Counted from the stretch's first letter, positions 1-8,801 are shown. The stretch is DNA of 21,757 nt from an uncultured Clostridia bacterium (GCA_947624425.1 CANQKG010000006.1:1-21757), one strand, 5' to 3'. Numbers and translations: made by a program. The notes: a model not told the origin generated them from the sequence alone.

Positions 1-448
1 CGACCTGGCTGTACCGGCTGTCGGTAAAGTCGATCCCCGTTTCTGCCATCGCGTCGGCAAGGTTGGCGATCGCGCCCACTTTGAACCAGTCCAGAATATA
101 GTTTTCCTGTGTGACCATCACATGACCCATCGGCGAGCCTGCCGCGATGGAGGTCGCCATGCCGGTCCAGTACTGACCCTTCCCCTCGACCTGCTGGATC
201 TTACAGTTGAACCGCTGCTCCAGCTCGTCCATACGCTGACGCTGGTAGATCAGGTAGGGGTCGTCGGTCTCCTCGGTGTAGACCATGTCGTAGCCCGGCG
301 GATAGGTGAAGGTGATCGTCTCACCACCAAAGTCCAAATCCTTTGTACCGACCGCTGCTTCCTCCCCGCCGCCGCAGCCGACAAAAAGCGCCGTGACCGT
401 CAGGGCGAAAAGAACAACCGCCGTGATCCGTTTCCGGTTTATTTTCAT
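1..448 (-). CDS. Extracellular solute-binding lipoprotein, N-terminal part (runs off the window)
   Basis: This is the first 149 codons of a sugar-type ABC solute-binding protein; the rest lies beyond position 1. The start ATG (446-448) follows a GGGGAGG ribosome site. The N-terminus is a lipoprotein signal: a KRKR-like basic start, a hydrophobic stretch and a lipobox ending FVGC with Cys25. From the DLDFGGETITF segment onward, 101 of 112 residues match the neighbouring binding protein at 582-2000 (counted by eye), while the signal peptide and linker have diverged. It is therefore a recent tandem paralogue, not a pseudogene, as far as the visible part shows. It has its own promoter and is separated from the upstream operon by a terminator, so it can be expressed independently. 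Ligand unknown; a glycan is inferred from the neighbouring transporter genes. Confidence 0.9.
   Translation of the reverse strand, partial: MKINRKRITAVVLFALTVTALFVGCGGGEEAAVGTKDLDFGGETITFTYPPGYDMVYTEETDDPYLIYQRQRMDELEQRFNCKIQQVEGKGQYWTGMATSIAAGSPMGHVMVTQENYILDWFKVGAIANLADAMAETGIDFTDSRYSQV
5..448 (-). repeat. Tandem gene duplication, copy matching 1542-2000
   Basis: The DNA at 5-448 aligns with 1542-2000 at an offset of about 1537 bases, with a short gap in the linker after the lipobox. Long identical runs are visible, for example CCAGTCCAGAATATAGTTTT. Most changes within the mature domain are third-position changes, so both copies seem to be under coding selection. The true extent of the duplication past position 1 is not visible. 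Confidence 0.85.
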
Positions 449-473
449 GGAGCAACCTCCCCTTTGTATGTTA

Positions 474-486
474 TACCATCATGGTA
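474..486. promoter_or_regulatory. Perfect 13-base palindrome overlapping a -10 box (candidate operator)
   Basis: TACCAT-C-ATGGTA has perfect 6-base arms. It covers the proposed -10 element of the promoter for the first binding-protein gene, a place where a repressor could block initiation. No known regulator was recognised from the sequence; binding is inference. Confidence 0.35.
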
Positions 487-509
487 GCATACCCGCTGCG
501 ATAAGTCAA
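481..509 (-). promoter_or_regulatory. Sigma-A-type promoter for the partial solute-binding gene
   Basis: On the minus strand TTGACT (504-509) is followed after 17 bases by TACCAT (481-486), with the gene start at 448. The -35 box matches consensus at five of six positions and the -10 at four of six. It lies downstream of the terminator at 531-567, so it is the likely source of independent transcription for the duplicated binding protein. Confidence 0.55.
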
Positions 510-530
510 TCACGCTGCCCGAACGGAGAT

Positions 531-567
531 AAAAACCGGGGACATCTTTAAGATGTCCCCGGTTTTT
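531..567. terminator. Strong bidirectional intrinsic terminator at the end of the importer operon
   Basis: Two perfect 17-base arms (531-547 and 551-567) enclose a 3-base loop. The stem carries CCGGGGACATC and ends in TTTTT on either strand, so it can act in both directions. It sits 15 bases after the stop of the 582-2000 binding protein and before the promoter of its duplicate. Confidence 0.9.
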
Positions 568-581
568 ACACACATTTACGC

Positions 582-2000
582 TTAGGGTTCGTTCATTTTC
601 AGCGTATGCCCTTCCATCTGATCCTTCATGGTGGACAGGAACTGCTCGGTATTCGCCGCAATCGCGTCACCGGGCGTCTGGTCGCCGTCCAGCACCTTCT
701 TGCACATCTCATGCACAGAAGGAGAAGTCCAGTCAAGCTTGGTCAGCTGCACCGCATCATAAGCGTAACGATCCGAATTGGTGGACAAATCGATGTATGT
801 CCGCATCGAATCCTCATTGTCGATCCGCTTGGAATACTTCGCCATGATCATGTCCTCATGAGTCATATCGTCATAAGGCGCATACAGCTCGTTGACCAGC
901 AGAAGCAGCTTAGAAGTCATATCCTGATAGGTGGTCGGGATGAAGTACATCTGGCCGCACTGCGAGTTGATGACATAATCGTCCATCCGCGGACCCATCG
1001 GTGCGTAGATCACGCCGATCCGATCTTCCATCGCATTCTCCTGCGCGATCTGGAGCAGCTTGTTGCCCGCAACCAGCATGGCAATGTTGCCCTCGGTGAA
1101 CTCCTGCAGCGGCTGATCCCAGTTCTGACCGCCGTCGTTGATATAAGCGATCTTCTTGATAACGCCCCAATCATAGAACTTCTGGAACGCCTCGGTCGCT
1201 GCCGGCTCACTCAGCGGCAGGGAGGGATTGCCCTCATCGTCAAAGTTCGCGATGCTTCCGCCGTTGGAATTGGCAAGCGAGAGCAGGAACGCCCAGTGCT
1301 GATACGCTCTGATACCCCACTGGGTGGTGGTACCGGCGGCGTCGGTCTTGGTCGCCTTGGTCGCAATCTCCTCGCACTTGTCCCAAGTCCACTCTTTGTT
1401 TGCGATCATCTCATAGATGTCGCCCAGCTGATCTCTCTCAAACAGGGAGAGGTTCGCATACCACATGGCGCCGGTCGGGTTGAGCGGCACATCGCAGAAT
1501 GCATACTGACCGCCGTCAAAACGGGTCATCTTCCGCACAGTCTGGCTGTACCGGCTGTCGGTAAAGTCGATCCCGGTCTCTGCCATCGCGTCGGCCAGGT
1601 TGGCAATCGCGCCGCGCTTGAACCAGTCCAGAATATAGTTTTCCTGGGTGACCATGATGTGGCCAAGCGGAGAACCTGCCGCAACCGTGGTCGCCATCTG
1701 GGTCCAGTACTGACCCTTGCCTTCAACCTGCTGGATCTTACAGTTGAACCGCTGCTCCAGCTCATTCATCCGCTCGCGCTGATAGATCAGATAGGGATCA
1801 TCGGTGCCTTCGGTGTAGACCATGTCATATCCCTGCGGATATGCAAAGGTGATGGTCTCACCGCCGAAGTCCAGATCATCCGTTCCCACAGCGCCTCCGG
1901 TCGTGCCGCCGCCGCCTTGCTCCGGACCGCAGCCGGCAAAAACGGTGGCCGCCATCATCGCTGAAAGGACTGCAGCAGTGATGCGTTTCCATTTCATCAT
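582..2000 (-). CDS. Extracellular solute-binding lipoprotein of a carbohydrate ABC importer
   Basis: This 472-residue protein has a lipoprotein signal (basic MMKWKR, hydrophobic core, lipobox FAGC with Cys24) followed by a Gly/Thr-rich linker and a family-1-type solute-binding fold. It would be anchored outside the membrane and deliver ligand to the permeases. Typical family features are the early GGETITFAYP strand, the motif ANLADAM, and a TWDKCEEIATK segment like the 'P-x-TWDE' helix of sugar-binding proteins. The start is preceded by AAAAGGAGGT; two adjacent ATG codons are possible. It is the last gene of the long operon, 42 bases after the permease at 2043-3011, and is followed by a terminator. 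A close paralogue lies next to it (1-448). The ligand cannot be read from the sequence. Confidence 0.92.
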   Translation of the reverse strand: MMKWKRITAAVLSAMMAATVFAGCGPEQGGGGTTGGAVGTDDLDFGGETITFAYPQGYDMVYTEGTDDPYLIYQRERMNELEQRFNCKIQQVEGKGQYWTQMATTVAAGSPLGHIMVTQENYILDWFKRGAIANLADAMAETGIDFTDSRYSQTVRKMTRFDGGQYAFCDVPLNPTGAMWYANLSLFERDQLGDIYEMIANKEWTWDKCEEIATKATKTDAAGTTTQWGIRAYQHWAFLLSLANSNGGSIANFDDEGNPSLPLSEPAATEAFQKFYDWGVIKKIAYINDGGQNWDQPLQEFTEGNIAMLVAGNKLLQIAQENAMEDRIGVIYAPMGPRMDDYVINSQCGQMYFIPTTYQDMTSKLLLLVNELYAPYDDMTHEDMIMAKYSKRIDNEDSMRTYIDLSTNSDRYAYDAVQLTKLDWTSPSVHEMCKKVLDGDQTPGDAIAANTEQFLSTMKDQMEGHTLKMNEP

Positions 2001-2042
2001 TAAATGACCTCCTTTTATTCAGTGTATGCGCCGCCGGACGGA

Positions 2043-3011
2043 TTATCCGACCAGACCGGAACGCTCCACACTTTCGGTGAAATACTTCTGACAGATCAGA
2101 TAAAGAACCAACATCGGGATGATGAGGAACAGCATCGCGCAGTTGCGCAGCAGGCTGATCTCGGTCAGCTTACTGATGCCGGCGCTTACGAAGTTCGCGT
2201 TCTGAAGCAGCCTGGTCAGTGCGGTTGCCAGAATGTCCACATTCTGCAGGAATACCGAGGCGTACAGATCATCCAGCCACTGCCACACGCAGGAGAACAG
2301 GAACACTGTCATCATGATCTGGGTGGCGGAGGGAAGGAAGACCTTCAAAAACGCCTTCGGGGTGGAAGCGCCGTCCACATAGGAGGCTTCTTCCAGCTCC
2401 TTCGGCAGGCCGCGGAAGTACTGCCGCATCAGGAAGATGTAGAGTCCGTTTTTCAGACCCGTACAGGTGATACCGAGCAGCACATACGGCATCACTGTGT
2501 TGAGCAAATTCAGTGATTTTCCTGTAATCAACTGGAGCAGCCCGAACCGGAACGCGCCTACGCTGATACCGATATCGAAATAACGGAAGCCCATGTAGAG
2601 CGGCAGCAGGGTCAGGTCGGGCGGGATGACCATCGCCACGACGACCAGTACGAACAGGAGGTTCTTCCCGCGGAAGTTATACCGCGCAAAGCCGTAGGCA
2701 ACCAGGGTCGCGGAACACATCTGAACGAAGGAGGTGATCAGCGGATACAAAAAGCTATTGAGCAGCAGGCCGTTCATATCCAAGAAGTCCCACGCGTTGA
2801 TGTAGTTCCGGAACGTCCAGTGCTTCGGAATATACTGAACCGACGCATCGTACACATCCTCAACCGTCATGAAAGAAATCAGAATTTTCGAAACCACCGG
2901 GTAAAGGATCACGAAACTGATGCCGATGAACAGTATCGTGCGGAGCAACCAGTTTCCGGTAGATACCGTGTATTTGGCAATCCGCTTTCTGGTCTTATAC
3001 GAAATTTCCAT
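2043..3011 (-). CDS. Carbohydrate ABC transporter permease, MalG type
   Basis: A 322-residue inner-membrane permease of the binding-protein-dependent family (BPD_transp_1). A first membrane helix at about residues 22-45 is followed by an extracellular segment and five further hydrophobic stretches. The conserved cytoplasmic EAA loop that docks to the ATPase is seen at about residues 208-227 (EEASYVDGASTPKAFLKVFLP-like, with the E-A-S...D-G core). The start ATG follows AGGGGG by 9 bases. It lies 18 bases after the MalF-type partner (3030-3962) and before the binding protein at 582-2000, so these three form one importer module. No ATPase is encoded beside it. The family call is firm; the substrate is not known. 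Confidence 0.92.
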   Translation of the reverse strand: MEISYKTRKRIAKYTVSTGNWLLRTILFIGISFVILYPVVSKILISFMTVEDVYDASVQYIPKHWTFRNYINAWDFLDMNGLLLNSFLYPLITSFVQMCSATLVAYGFARYNFRGKNLLFVLVVVAMVIPPDLTLLPLYMGFRYFDIGISVGAFRFGLLQLITGKSLNLLNTVMPYVLLGITCTGLKNGLYIFLMRQYFRGLPKELEEASYVDGASTPKAFLKVFLPSATQIMMTVFLFSCVWQWLDDLYASVFLQNVDILATALTRLLQNANFVSAGISKLTEISLLRNCAMLFLIIPMLVLYLICQKYFTESVERSGLVG

Positions 3012-3029
3012 AAACCGGTTCCCCCTTCC

Positions 3030-3962
3030 TTAATCGTAGTAGAATACCAGACGGTTGACAATGAAGAAGCATATTCCGATGATGATGAAGATCGCCAGCA
3101 TGTAGATCCACGCCATCGCGGCGCCTCGCCCGTATTGCATCTGGTTAAATGTGACCGTATGGATGCTCTGGATCATCGAGTTGGTGGAAGTCGTGAACGA
3201 ATCGATGATGATGTAAACCAGAGATACTAAGATCTGCGGGCTGACCATCGGGAAGCTGATCTTCCAGAACACCTCCCACTTGGTGGCGCCTTCGATGTAG
3301 GACGCCTCGAAAATGGAGGGCGAAATGCTTTGGAAGCCTGCCAGGAAGATGATGATCGGGATCGCGCTCATCGACACGATGACGGAAATACGGTTCACCG
3401 AGTTGAGCAGGAATTCCGCGATACCGCCGCTCAAGCCCATACTGGCAAGGGTGGTGGAAAACGCCGCCGTTACCGAGCCTGCTCCCGACGCGGCCGCCTG
3501 TGCGCTGCTGCTGATCTGGTTGGAAAGAACGTCGCCGCTTTGCAGCTGGGTGTAAATTCCGGACGAGAGAATGACCGGCATGAAGAAGATACCGCGTACC
3601 AGTGCGCGTCCGTGGAACTTCTGGTTCAGCAAGCTCGCAATGAAGAAGCTGAAGATCAGAGCCACGATGACGTTCGGCATAGTGTCAAGCAGCATCGCGC
3701 CGATATTCCGAATGAAGTAGGGATCGACCCTGAACAGGTAGTTATAATGCTCGAACCCCACATTTTCCAGTATATAACCGGATTGAGAGACATTCAGATT
3801 GCTGAACGAATAGATCAGCGAGGTGATGACGGGCAGCAGCAGGAAGAAGAACGCACCAATGATAAACGGTAAGGTGAAGACATAACCGATCGTCTTTTTC
3901 TTCTGCTCCCAGGATTTTACTTTCTTTTTGGGTTTTGCCTTTGCAGCCACAGCTTCAGCCAT
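3030..3962 (-). CDS. Carbohydrate ABC transporter permease, MalF type
   Basis: A 310-residue permease subunit with a lysine-rich cytoplasmic N-terminus (PKKKVKSWEQKKKT), then about six membrane helices. The EAA loop is at about residues 219-240 (EASYIEGATKWEVFWKISFP), where it would contact the nucleotide-binding subunit. The stretch between the third and fourth helices (about residues 138-180) is rich in Ser, Ala and Gly and is somewhat longer than usual; it should face outward. The gene starts only 3 bases after the stop of the DUF5696 gene, so translation is probably coupled to it. It pairs with the MalG-type subunit at 2043-3011. Confidence 0.92.
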   Translation of the reverse strand: MAEAVAAKAKPKKKVKSWEQKKKTIGYVFTLPFIIGAFFFLLLPVITSLIYSFSNLNVSQSGYILENVGFEHYNYLFRVDPYFIRNIGAMLLDTMPNVIVALIFSFFIASLLNQKFHGRALVRGIFFMPVILSSGIYTQLQSGDVLSNQISSSAQAAASGAGSVTAAFSTTLASMGLSGGIAEFLLNSVNRISVIVSMSAIPIIIFLAGFQSISPSIFEASYIEGATKWEVFWKISFPMVSPQILVSLVYIIIDSFTTSTNSMIQSIHTVTFNQMQYGRGAAMAWIYMLAIFIIIGICFFIVNRLVFYYD

Positions 3963-3965
3963 TCG

Positions 3966-6458
3966 TTATGCACCTGCCTTTCCTGTCAGATATCCACCGG
4001 GAGCAATGGTCGTGCCCTCATAGGTGTACTCTGCCGTAGAATAGTTTGATACGATGTAACTTCCGTCCTGAGCCGTTGTCCGGTAAACATTGTTTGCAAG
4101 AGTCTCATAATCCTTGATACCGCTTGCAAGCAGGCTGCCGTCCTTGTTCAGAATATCGATCTTCTCCAGGATGTCATCCTTCCAAGTCTCGTAATTGGTG
4201 GAGAAGTAGTCGATATGCTGCGTCTTGGACATATCCGAATCTTCGCTGGTCGTCAGTACATAGTAGAAACCGGCGCCGCTGCGGGTCGCGTCAAGAACTG
4301 CGGTTTTGGTGTTGCCGTTTAAGTTGACGCTTTCGTCCGCGAATGCCACATTCCCCTGCAGTACCATCTGGAGGAAAGGAACCGTTGCATCGGTGTTATC
4401 GTACTTGGACGAATTGAGCGGAATGGAGATCGCATGATCCATGTAAGGAAGTGCATAGGCGTTTGCGCCGAAGGTCATAAGGGTGAAATCGCTGAGCGAG
4501 GCAAGATCCTCAACCAGCATATTGGTCGCCTTCTGACGCTCGATGAAGCGCTCCTCCTTGTAGTCGCTGTTGACCTCGCTGCCCACATGCCGTAAGGAGA
4601 CGCCGCCGATGCCCAGATCGGTAAAGGTTGTCTTGATCTTGGCGATCGCCTTGGAAATGGAGGTCGGGTTCATGAGGTAAGGCGAGTTTACAAGCCAGCT
4701 GTCATCGGTACTCTGCCAGGAGACGAAGGTGACAGGATCGTAAGAAGACCTGTGCGCCACCGTTTTGGTCAGCAGGTAGGAAGTGCTCTTCGTGGTGGAG
4801 AACCCATCCATAAACGCCGTGTTGTAAACATACTGGGGATCCACGTCGAAGTAGAGCTTCACGCCCTTCTCGTCTGCCCAGTTGAGCAGCTCCTGCAGAT
4901 CCTTCTTGTCGCCGACCTGCTTATTGAGCTTCAGCTTCAAAGCGGAGGTCGTATCCACGCCGTTGTTGAAGAAGCCGGTCAGTTTGAACACCAGATTCTT
5001 TCCGCCGGCGTCCAGCAGCTCGTTCCCCACGGTGATGACGTCCTGCAGCGTGGAGTACGCATTCGGCTTTGTCATCTCGATACCGAGGATGTTGTTCTGC
5101 CGGCGAATGGTGCCGAGGAACTCGATATAAAGCGGAGCCTGATCGGCGTCCACCGTTTCGGAGCCGAACAGCCGGCCGCGGTAGTAGGCCGCCATATCGG
5201 CAACGCTGCAGGCGTCTGCCTCGAAGAACTTGTAGGTCAGCTGGAGGCTTCCCTCATACCGCTCTTCCTGCGAAATGGTGAAGTACTCGGTTCCGCCGGT
5301 AGAGCTGAGGTAGGATCTCGCCGTTTCACGGGTCCGGAACATGGGATACACGCCGGAATGCTGGATATCATCGCCGGTTCTTGCCATGATCTCTGCGATC
5401 GCCGAACCGTCGGTGATCTCGGCAAAGACCGCTTTGTCCGCGTAGCCGATCCCGAAGACGGGCAGGTAAGCCTGCTCCTCCTGGAAGATCTGCTCAAGGG
5501 GAGGATTCGCGTTGTCACGGCCGTAGACCGGAACCTGATAATCCTGCGAAGCGCCCTTGCCGTTATAGGTGTTCATGATCGAGCCCGCGCCGTCCGGAAG
5601 CAGGAAGTAACTGCCCGCATCGTCCGGATCGGGAGCCGCGAAGTTGGTGAGGAGCCGCAGCTGGGTCATCACCGCGCCGTTGAACTCGCTCATCTCGCCC
5701 AGCGGCATATCTACGATCAGCTTGTCGCCGTCCAGCTTCAGATAGAGGAAAATGTTGAAGCAGACGCCGACGGTTGCCGCGGTCTCGCCGTTGCGCTGAT
5801 CGATCTCGTAATCCGCGTCGTTATAACCGGTAGACTTTAAGATCCGGTCGATCGTCTCTTTGGTACGCAGGGCGAGGTTCTCGCTCGACAGAACATAGAG
5901 ATCGCCGCTCTTTTTGTAGTTTGCGGAGAGCTGGGACCGGTCAAAGGAATCGGCAACCTTATCGCGGATCGCTTCGAACCGTTCGACGCTGATCCCGTAC
6001 GGGCAGTAGTAAAACGGTTCCGCCGTACCGACCGTGAACTGAAGCTTCACGCCATTGTCGATCTTGGTGACCGAGAACTGGCCTTTCTTGACCGAATCGG
6101 CGTAGCTGTTCAGCGTACCGGTCTGGTTTGCAGCACTCAGATACGAAAGCTCAAACAAAGCGTTCTCGTTATCCGGCTTGGATTTTTCATCCCCCTCCGG
6201 ATTGGAGTAGTAAACCGCGTTGTTTTTCTTGTCGAGTACCTGGAACTGCGTGGTTTTTTGGTTGACATACAGCGCCAGATCATCGTTTTCCGCCATCATT
6301 TGATAATCCGGATCGGAGGGCGAATAGGCATCCGCCGACTGTACCTGAAGAATTGCGTTTTCTTCGGATACGGCAAGGATTGCATCCTCGTCCGCACAGG
6401 ATGTGCAAATTGCGGCAACCATGATGAGCGCCAATGCACCGCTAATCAATCGCTTCAT
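3966..6458 (-). CDS. DUF5696-type lipoprotein
   Basis: An 830-residue exported protein. The signal peptide ends at a lipobox-like CTSC with Cys21, so it is probably lipid-anchored outside the cell. The N-terminal region (about residues 55-100) has the pattern D-x-L-A-L-Y-V-x...VLDKKNNAVYYSNP, which I recognise from DUF5696 proteins encoded next to sugar ABC transporters in Firmicutes. The C-terminal half (from about residue 450) alternates predicted strands and helices, including ILGIEMTKPNAYSTL and VKLYFDVDPQYVY, like a glycosidase-type beta/alpha barrel; that fold call is inference and no catalytic pair is proven. A ribosome site AGGTGGTGA precedes the start. It sits between the Yip1-domain gene and the second permease pair, which suggests handling of the same extracellular glycan. 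Confidence 0.75.
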   Translation of the reverse strand: MKRLISGALALIMVAAICTSCADEDAILAVSEENAILQVQSADAYSPSDPDYQMMAENDDLALYVNQKTTQFQVLDKKNNAVYYSNPEGDEKSKPDNENALFELSYLSAANQTGTLNSYADSVKKGQFSVTKIDNGVKLQFTVGTAEPFYYCPYGISVERFEAIRDKVADSFDRSQLSANYKKSGDLYVLSSENLALRTKETIDRILKSTGYNDADYEIDQRNGETAATVGVCFNIFLYLKLDGDKLIVDMPLGEMSEFNGAVMTQLRLLTNFAAPDPDDAGSYFLLPDGAGSIMNTYNGKGASQDYQVPVYGRDNANPPLEQIFQEEQAYLPVFGIGYADKAVFAEITDGSAIAEIMARTGDDIQHSGVYPMFRTRETARSYLSSTGGTEYFTISQEERYEGSLQLTYKFFEADACSVADMAAYYRGRLFGSETVDADQAPLYIEFLGTIRRQNNILGIEMTKPNAYSTLQDVITVGNELLDAGGKNLVFKLTGFFNNGVDTTSALKLKLNKQVGDKKDLQELLNWADEKGVKLYFDVDPQYVYNTAFMDGFSTTKSTSYLLTKTVAHRSSYDPVTFVSWQSTDDSWLVNSPYLMNPTSISKAIAKIKTTFTDLGIGGVSLRHVGSEVNSDYKEERFIERQKATNMLVEDLASLSDFTLMTFGANAYALPYMDHAISIPLNSSKYDNTDATVPFLQMVLQGNVAFADESVNLNGNTKTAVLDATRSGAGFYYVLTTSEDSDMSKTQHIDYFSTNYETWKDDILEKIDILNKDGSLLASGIKDYETLANNVYRTTAQDGSYIVSNYSTAEYTYEGTTIAPGGYLTGKAGA

Positions 6459-6484
6459 TCTATCACCACCTATTCCCTTTCAAG

Positions 6485-8767
6485 TTATCGGTTGGCCAGC
6501 TCTTCAACGAGATCGGCAGCGAAAGCGATGATCTGCTGTACCAGAGCCAGACAGAGCAGCGCCACGAAGACGATAATCGCGATAGCCAGCAGGGTAAGGA
6601 GTATTACGCCGATCGTTTGTCCCAATGTGAAGTTGTGCGTCTGCATCACGCTGGCGATCAACATGAGTACCAGCCAGATGTAGGAAATCGCAATCAGTGC
6701 GGTGTAAATCGCACCCTCATCCTGTGACAGCACATTACTGAGAATGGTTGCGATCGGAGTCAGAATGACAAGCGGGGTAAGTGCGTATGCGGTGGCGATG
6801 AAAATATCCTTGAAGGAACCTTCACCTGCCATCAGCGAGGTGATACACCACTGTGCCACGATCCAGAGTACAAACGGAAGCGCGATCCGGAGAATGTCGT
6901 TGAAGATATTCGCGTAGATCGGGCGGACACTCTGGAAGATGAATCCGGTGAACTGCGACTTGAGGATCATCATCAGCATGGTCAGGCCGATCAGGATAAA
7001 CGCCGCCTTGACCGAGCCTCGGTTCTCACGCTTCAGATCCCAGTAACCGTCGAGCATTCGTCCGGATACATAAGTACAGTAGGCAAGCGGCCCTTTCACC
7101 TTTTCGGGCTTCGGATGTTTCTTCCGGTAGGTCGCCTTGAAGATGATGTTGGCAAAGAGTGCAATCACCAGCAGCACGATCACGAAGCCGACAATGATGA
7201 AGTGCTCGTTGAGGACGTCGCGGCGGTAGAACTTCCACGCCTTGGAGTAGTTGTCCTTATCCCACGCGAGATCGAAGTAATCCATCGCGTCCTTCATTTC
7301 GCGCTGACGGTAGGCCACGTTGCCAAGCTCCCGAAGCACCATGGCGTTCTCCTGGTTGTACTCCAGAAGCGCTGCCCACGCGGCTGCCTCGCCCTCGTAA
7401 TCGTTGTTGGCCTTGCAGGTCTCCGCCTCGAAGAAGAGGCTGCCGTACTCGGTCAGCTGATAGGTGACGATCGCGTTCTTGGAGCCGTCGAGTACCAGGA
7501 ACTCGTCATTGAAGTAGACCAGCGAGGTCGGGGTGGTCACGGTACCTCTCGTATTGCCGAGACCGCCGAACATGAACTGCATACCGCCGTCGATGTTGTA
7601 GACGAAGATACGGCCGCGGCGCTGATCCAGAATGGCGTACATGCCGTTTGTCAGGGTGGTCACGTCGTTGACCAGCGAGGAACCCTTGATGCTCGAAGTG
7701 GTATCCGACACCTTATCGGCAACCGGTCCGTCGCCGGAGGTGCGGCGGAGCACGTCGTTCCCCTTTGCGTTGATCCGGCGAACCGGCTCGTTCTCGTTAC
7801 TGTTGGTCGTCACATAGATGAAGCCTTCCTCGTCCACCAGGAGGTTATTGTACTCGGAGGGGACGAAGGACTCGGTACGGGCTCTCTGCTCCTCGGTGCT
7901 GAACATATACTGGATCGACTCGGCCAGTGTGTAAACCGGCTTCGGCGCGCCCAGCATCTGAACGAAGTTGCCGTTCGCATCCAGCTCCAGCAAGCCGCGG
8001 TTGAAGCCGCGGGAGCAGACGAAGATCCGTCCTGCGGAGTCGCAGGCCACCTTGATCGGCTGGTAGTTGAAGTCACCCGGCAGCAAATCGGAGACCGGAG
8101 CCTTATAGACGGCGACCAGATTGCTGTCCCGATCCAGCCGTACCAGACGCTGATGGCCGGTATCGGCAATCAGGAGATCCTCGGTGACCGGATCGACCCA
8201 CACGCCGGTCGGCGATGCGAAGGAATCCATGCCCGCGTCAATCACGGTGGTGGATTCGGTCGTGGTCGGAACCTCTACCGTTCCGCCGGAACCGGACGTG
8301 CCCTCGCTGCTTGTGGCTTCCGTTTCGTCGGCGTCAGCCGCCTGTGCGTCTGCCGATTCCTCCTCCGCCGCAGCGGCGCTGCTTGTTGCGGAAGATGCGG
8401 CGGGCGCCGTTACGGCCGCGTTCGGATCGTAGTCCGGATTGGAAAACTCCTTATACTCCCGGATCAGCTGGTACAGATTATCCATCTTCAGGATCCGGTT
8501 GTTTCCGGTATCTACGAGATAGAGCGTATCATGCGTTTTGTCCACGAACAGGTCCTGCGGGCCGTTGAGTGCTACCGTACCCATGTCGGCGCCCTCCAGG
8601 ACGTTGTCCGGCTGAGCACCCGGAGGTGCGTAGTTTAAGTCGCCATTGGAATCGTAGAGGTAGTTCTCGTATGGCGTAACTGCCGCGGCCGCACTGATTG
8701 TAAGCGGCGCCGCCACAGTGACAACTGCCAGGAGACCAATGAGCGCGCGTTTGCATTTACCTTTCAT
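6485..8767 (-). CDS. NHL-repeat, TPR-like and Yip1-domain membrane protein
   Basis: A 760-residue protein with a Sec signal peptide (MKGKCKRALIGLLAVV... ending before AAAAV). The extracellular part has NHL propeller blades, seen as repeats of the type GPQDLFVD...LYLVDTGNNRILKMD and SPTGVWVDPVTEDLLIADTG. An acidic Ala/Ser/Thr/Glu low-complexity insert of about 55 residues (8252-8419) lies between two blades. A short TPR-like helical region follows (ELGNVAYRQREMKDAMDYF), then one membrane helix, a basic cytoplasmic segment and a C-terminal bundle of about five helices resembling a Yip1 domain. I chose the ATG at 8767 because AGGGG lies 7 bases upstream and it gives a clean signal peptide; a GTG at 8800 and an ATG at 8788 are in frame upstream. 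Its role is unknown; context suggests a scaffold or sensor for the importer. Confidence 0.75.
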   Translation of the reverse strand: MKGKCKRALIGLLAVVTVAAPLTISAAAAVTPYENYLYDSNGDLNYAPPGAQPDNVLEGADMGTVALNGPQDLFVDKTHDTLYLVDTGNNRILKMDNLYQLIREYKEFSNPDYDPNAAVTAPAASSATSSAAAAEEESADAQAADADETEATSSEGTSGSGGTVEVPTTTESTTVIDAGMDSFASPTGVWVDPVTEDLLIADTGHQRLVRLDRDSNLVAVYKAPVSDLLPGDFNYQPIKVACDSAGRIFVCSRGFNRGLLELDANGNFVQMLGAPKPVYTLAESIQYMFSTEEQRARTESFVPSEYNNLLVDEEGFIYVTTNSNENEPVRRINAKGNDVLRRTSGDGPVADKVSDTTSSIKGSSLVNDVTTLTNGMYAILDQRRGRIFVYNIDGGMQFMFGGLGNTRGTVTTPTSLVYFNDEFLVLDGSKNAIVTYQLTEYGSLFFEAETCKANNDYEGEAAAWAALLEYNQENAMVLRELGNVAYRQREMKDAMDYFDLAWDKDNYSKAWKFYRRDVLNEHFIIVGFVIVLLVIALFANIIFKATYRKKHPKPEKVKGPLAYCTYVSGRMLDGYWDLKRENRGSVKAAFILIGLTMLMMILKSQFTGFIFQSVRPIYANIFNDILRIALPFVLWIVAQWCITSLMAGEGSFKDIFIATAYALTPLVILTPIATILSNVLSQDEGAIYTALIAISYIWLVLMLIASVMQTHNFTLGQTIGVILLTLLAIAIIVFVALLCLALVQQIIAFAADLVEELANR

Positions 8768-8801
8768 ATCCAAACCCCTTTTTCTCATTACTCTCCACAC
8801 A

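Noticed and set aside
606..1964. Long open frame on the plus strand opposite the solute-binding protein
   Set aside because: The minus-strand frame has signal peptide, ribosome site and family motifs; the plus-strand frame has none and arises from GC-rich codon use.
7115..8638. Plus-strand open frame of about 500 codons opposite the NHL/Yip1 gene
   Set aside because: No ribosome site or recognisable domain; the minus-strand protein has clear NHL repeats and membrane helices.
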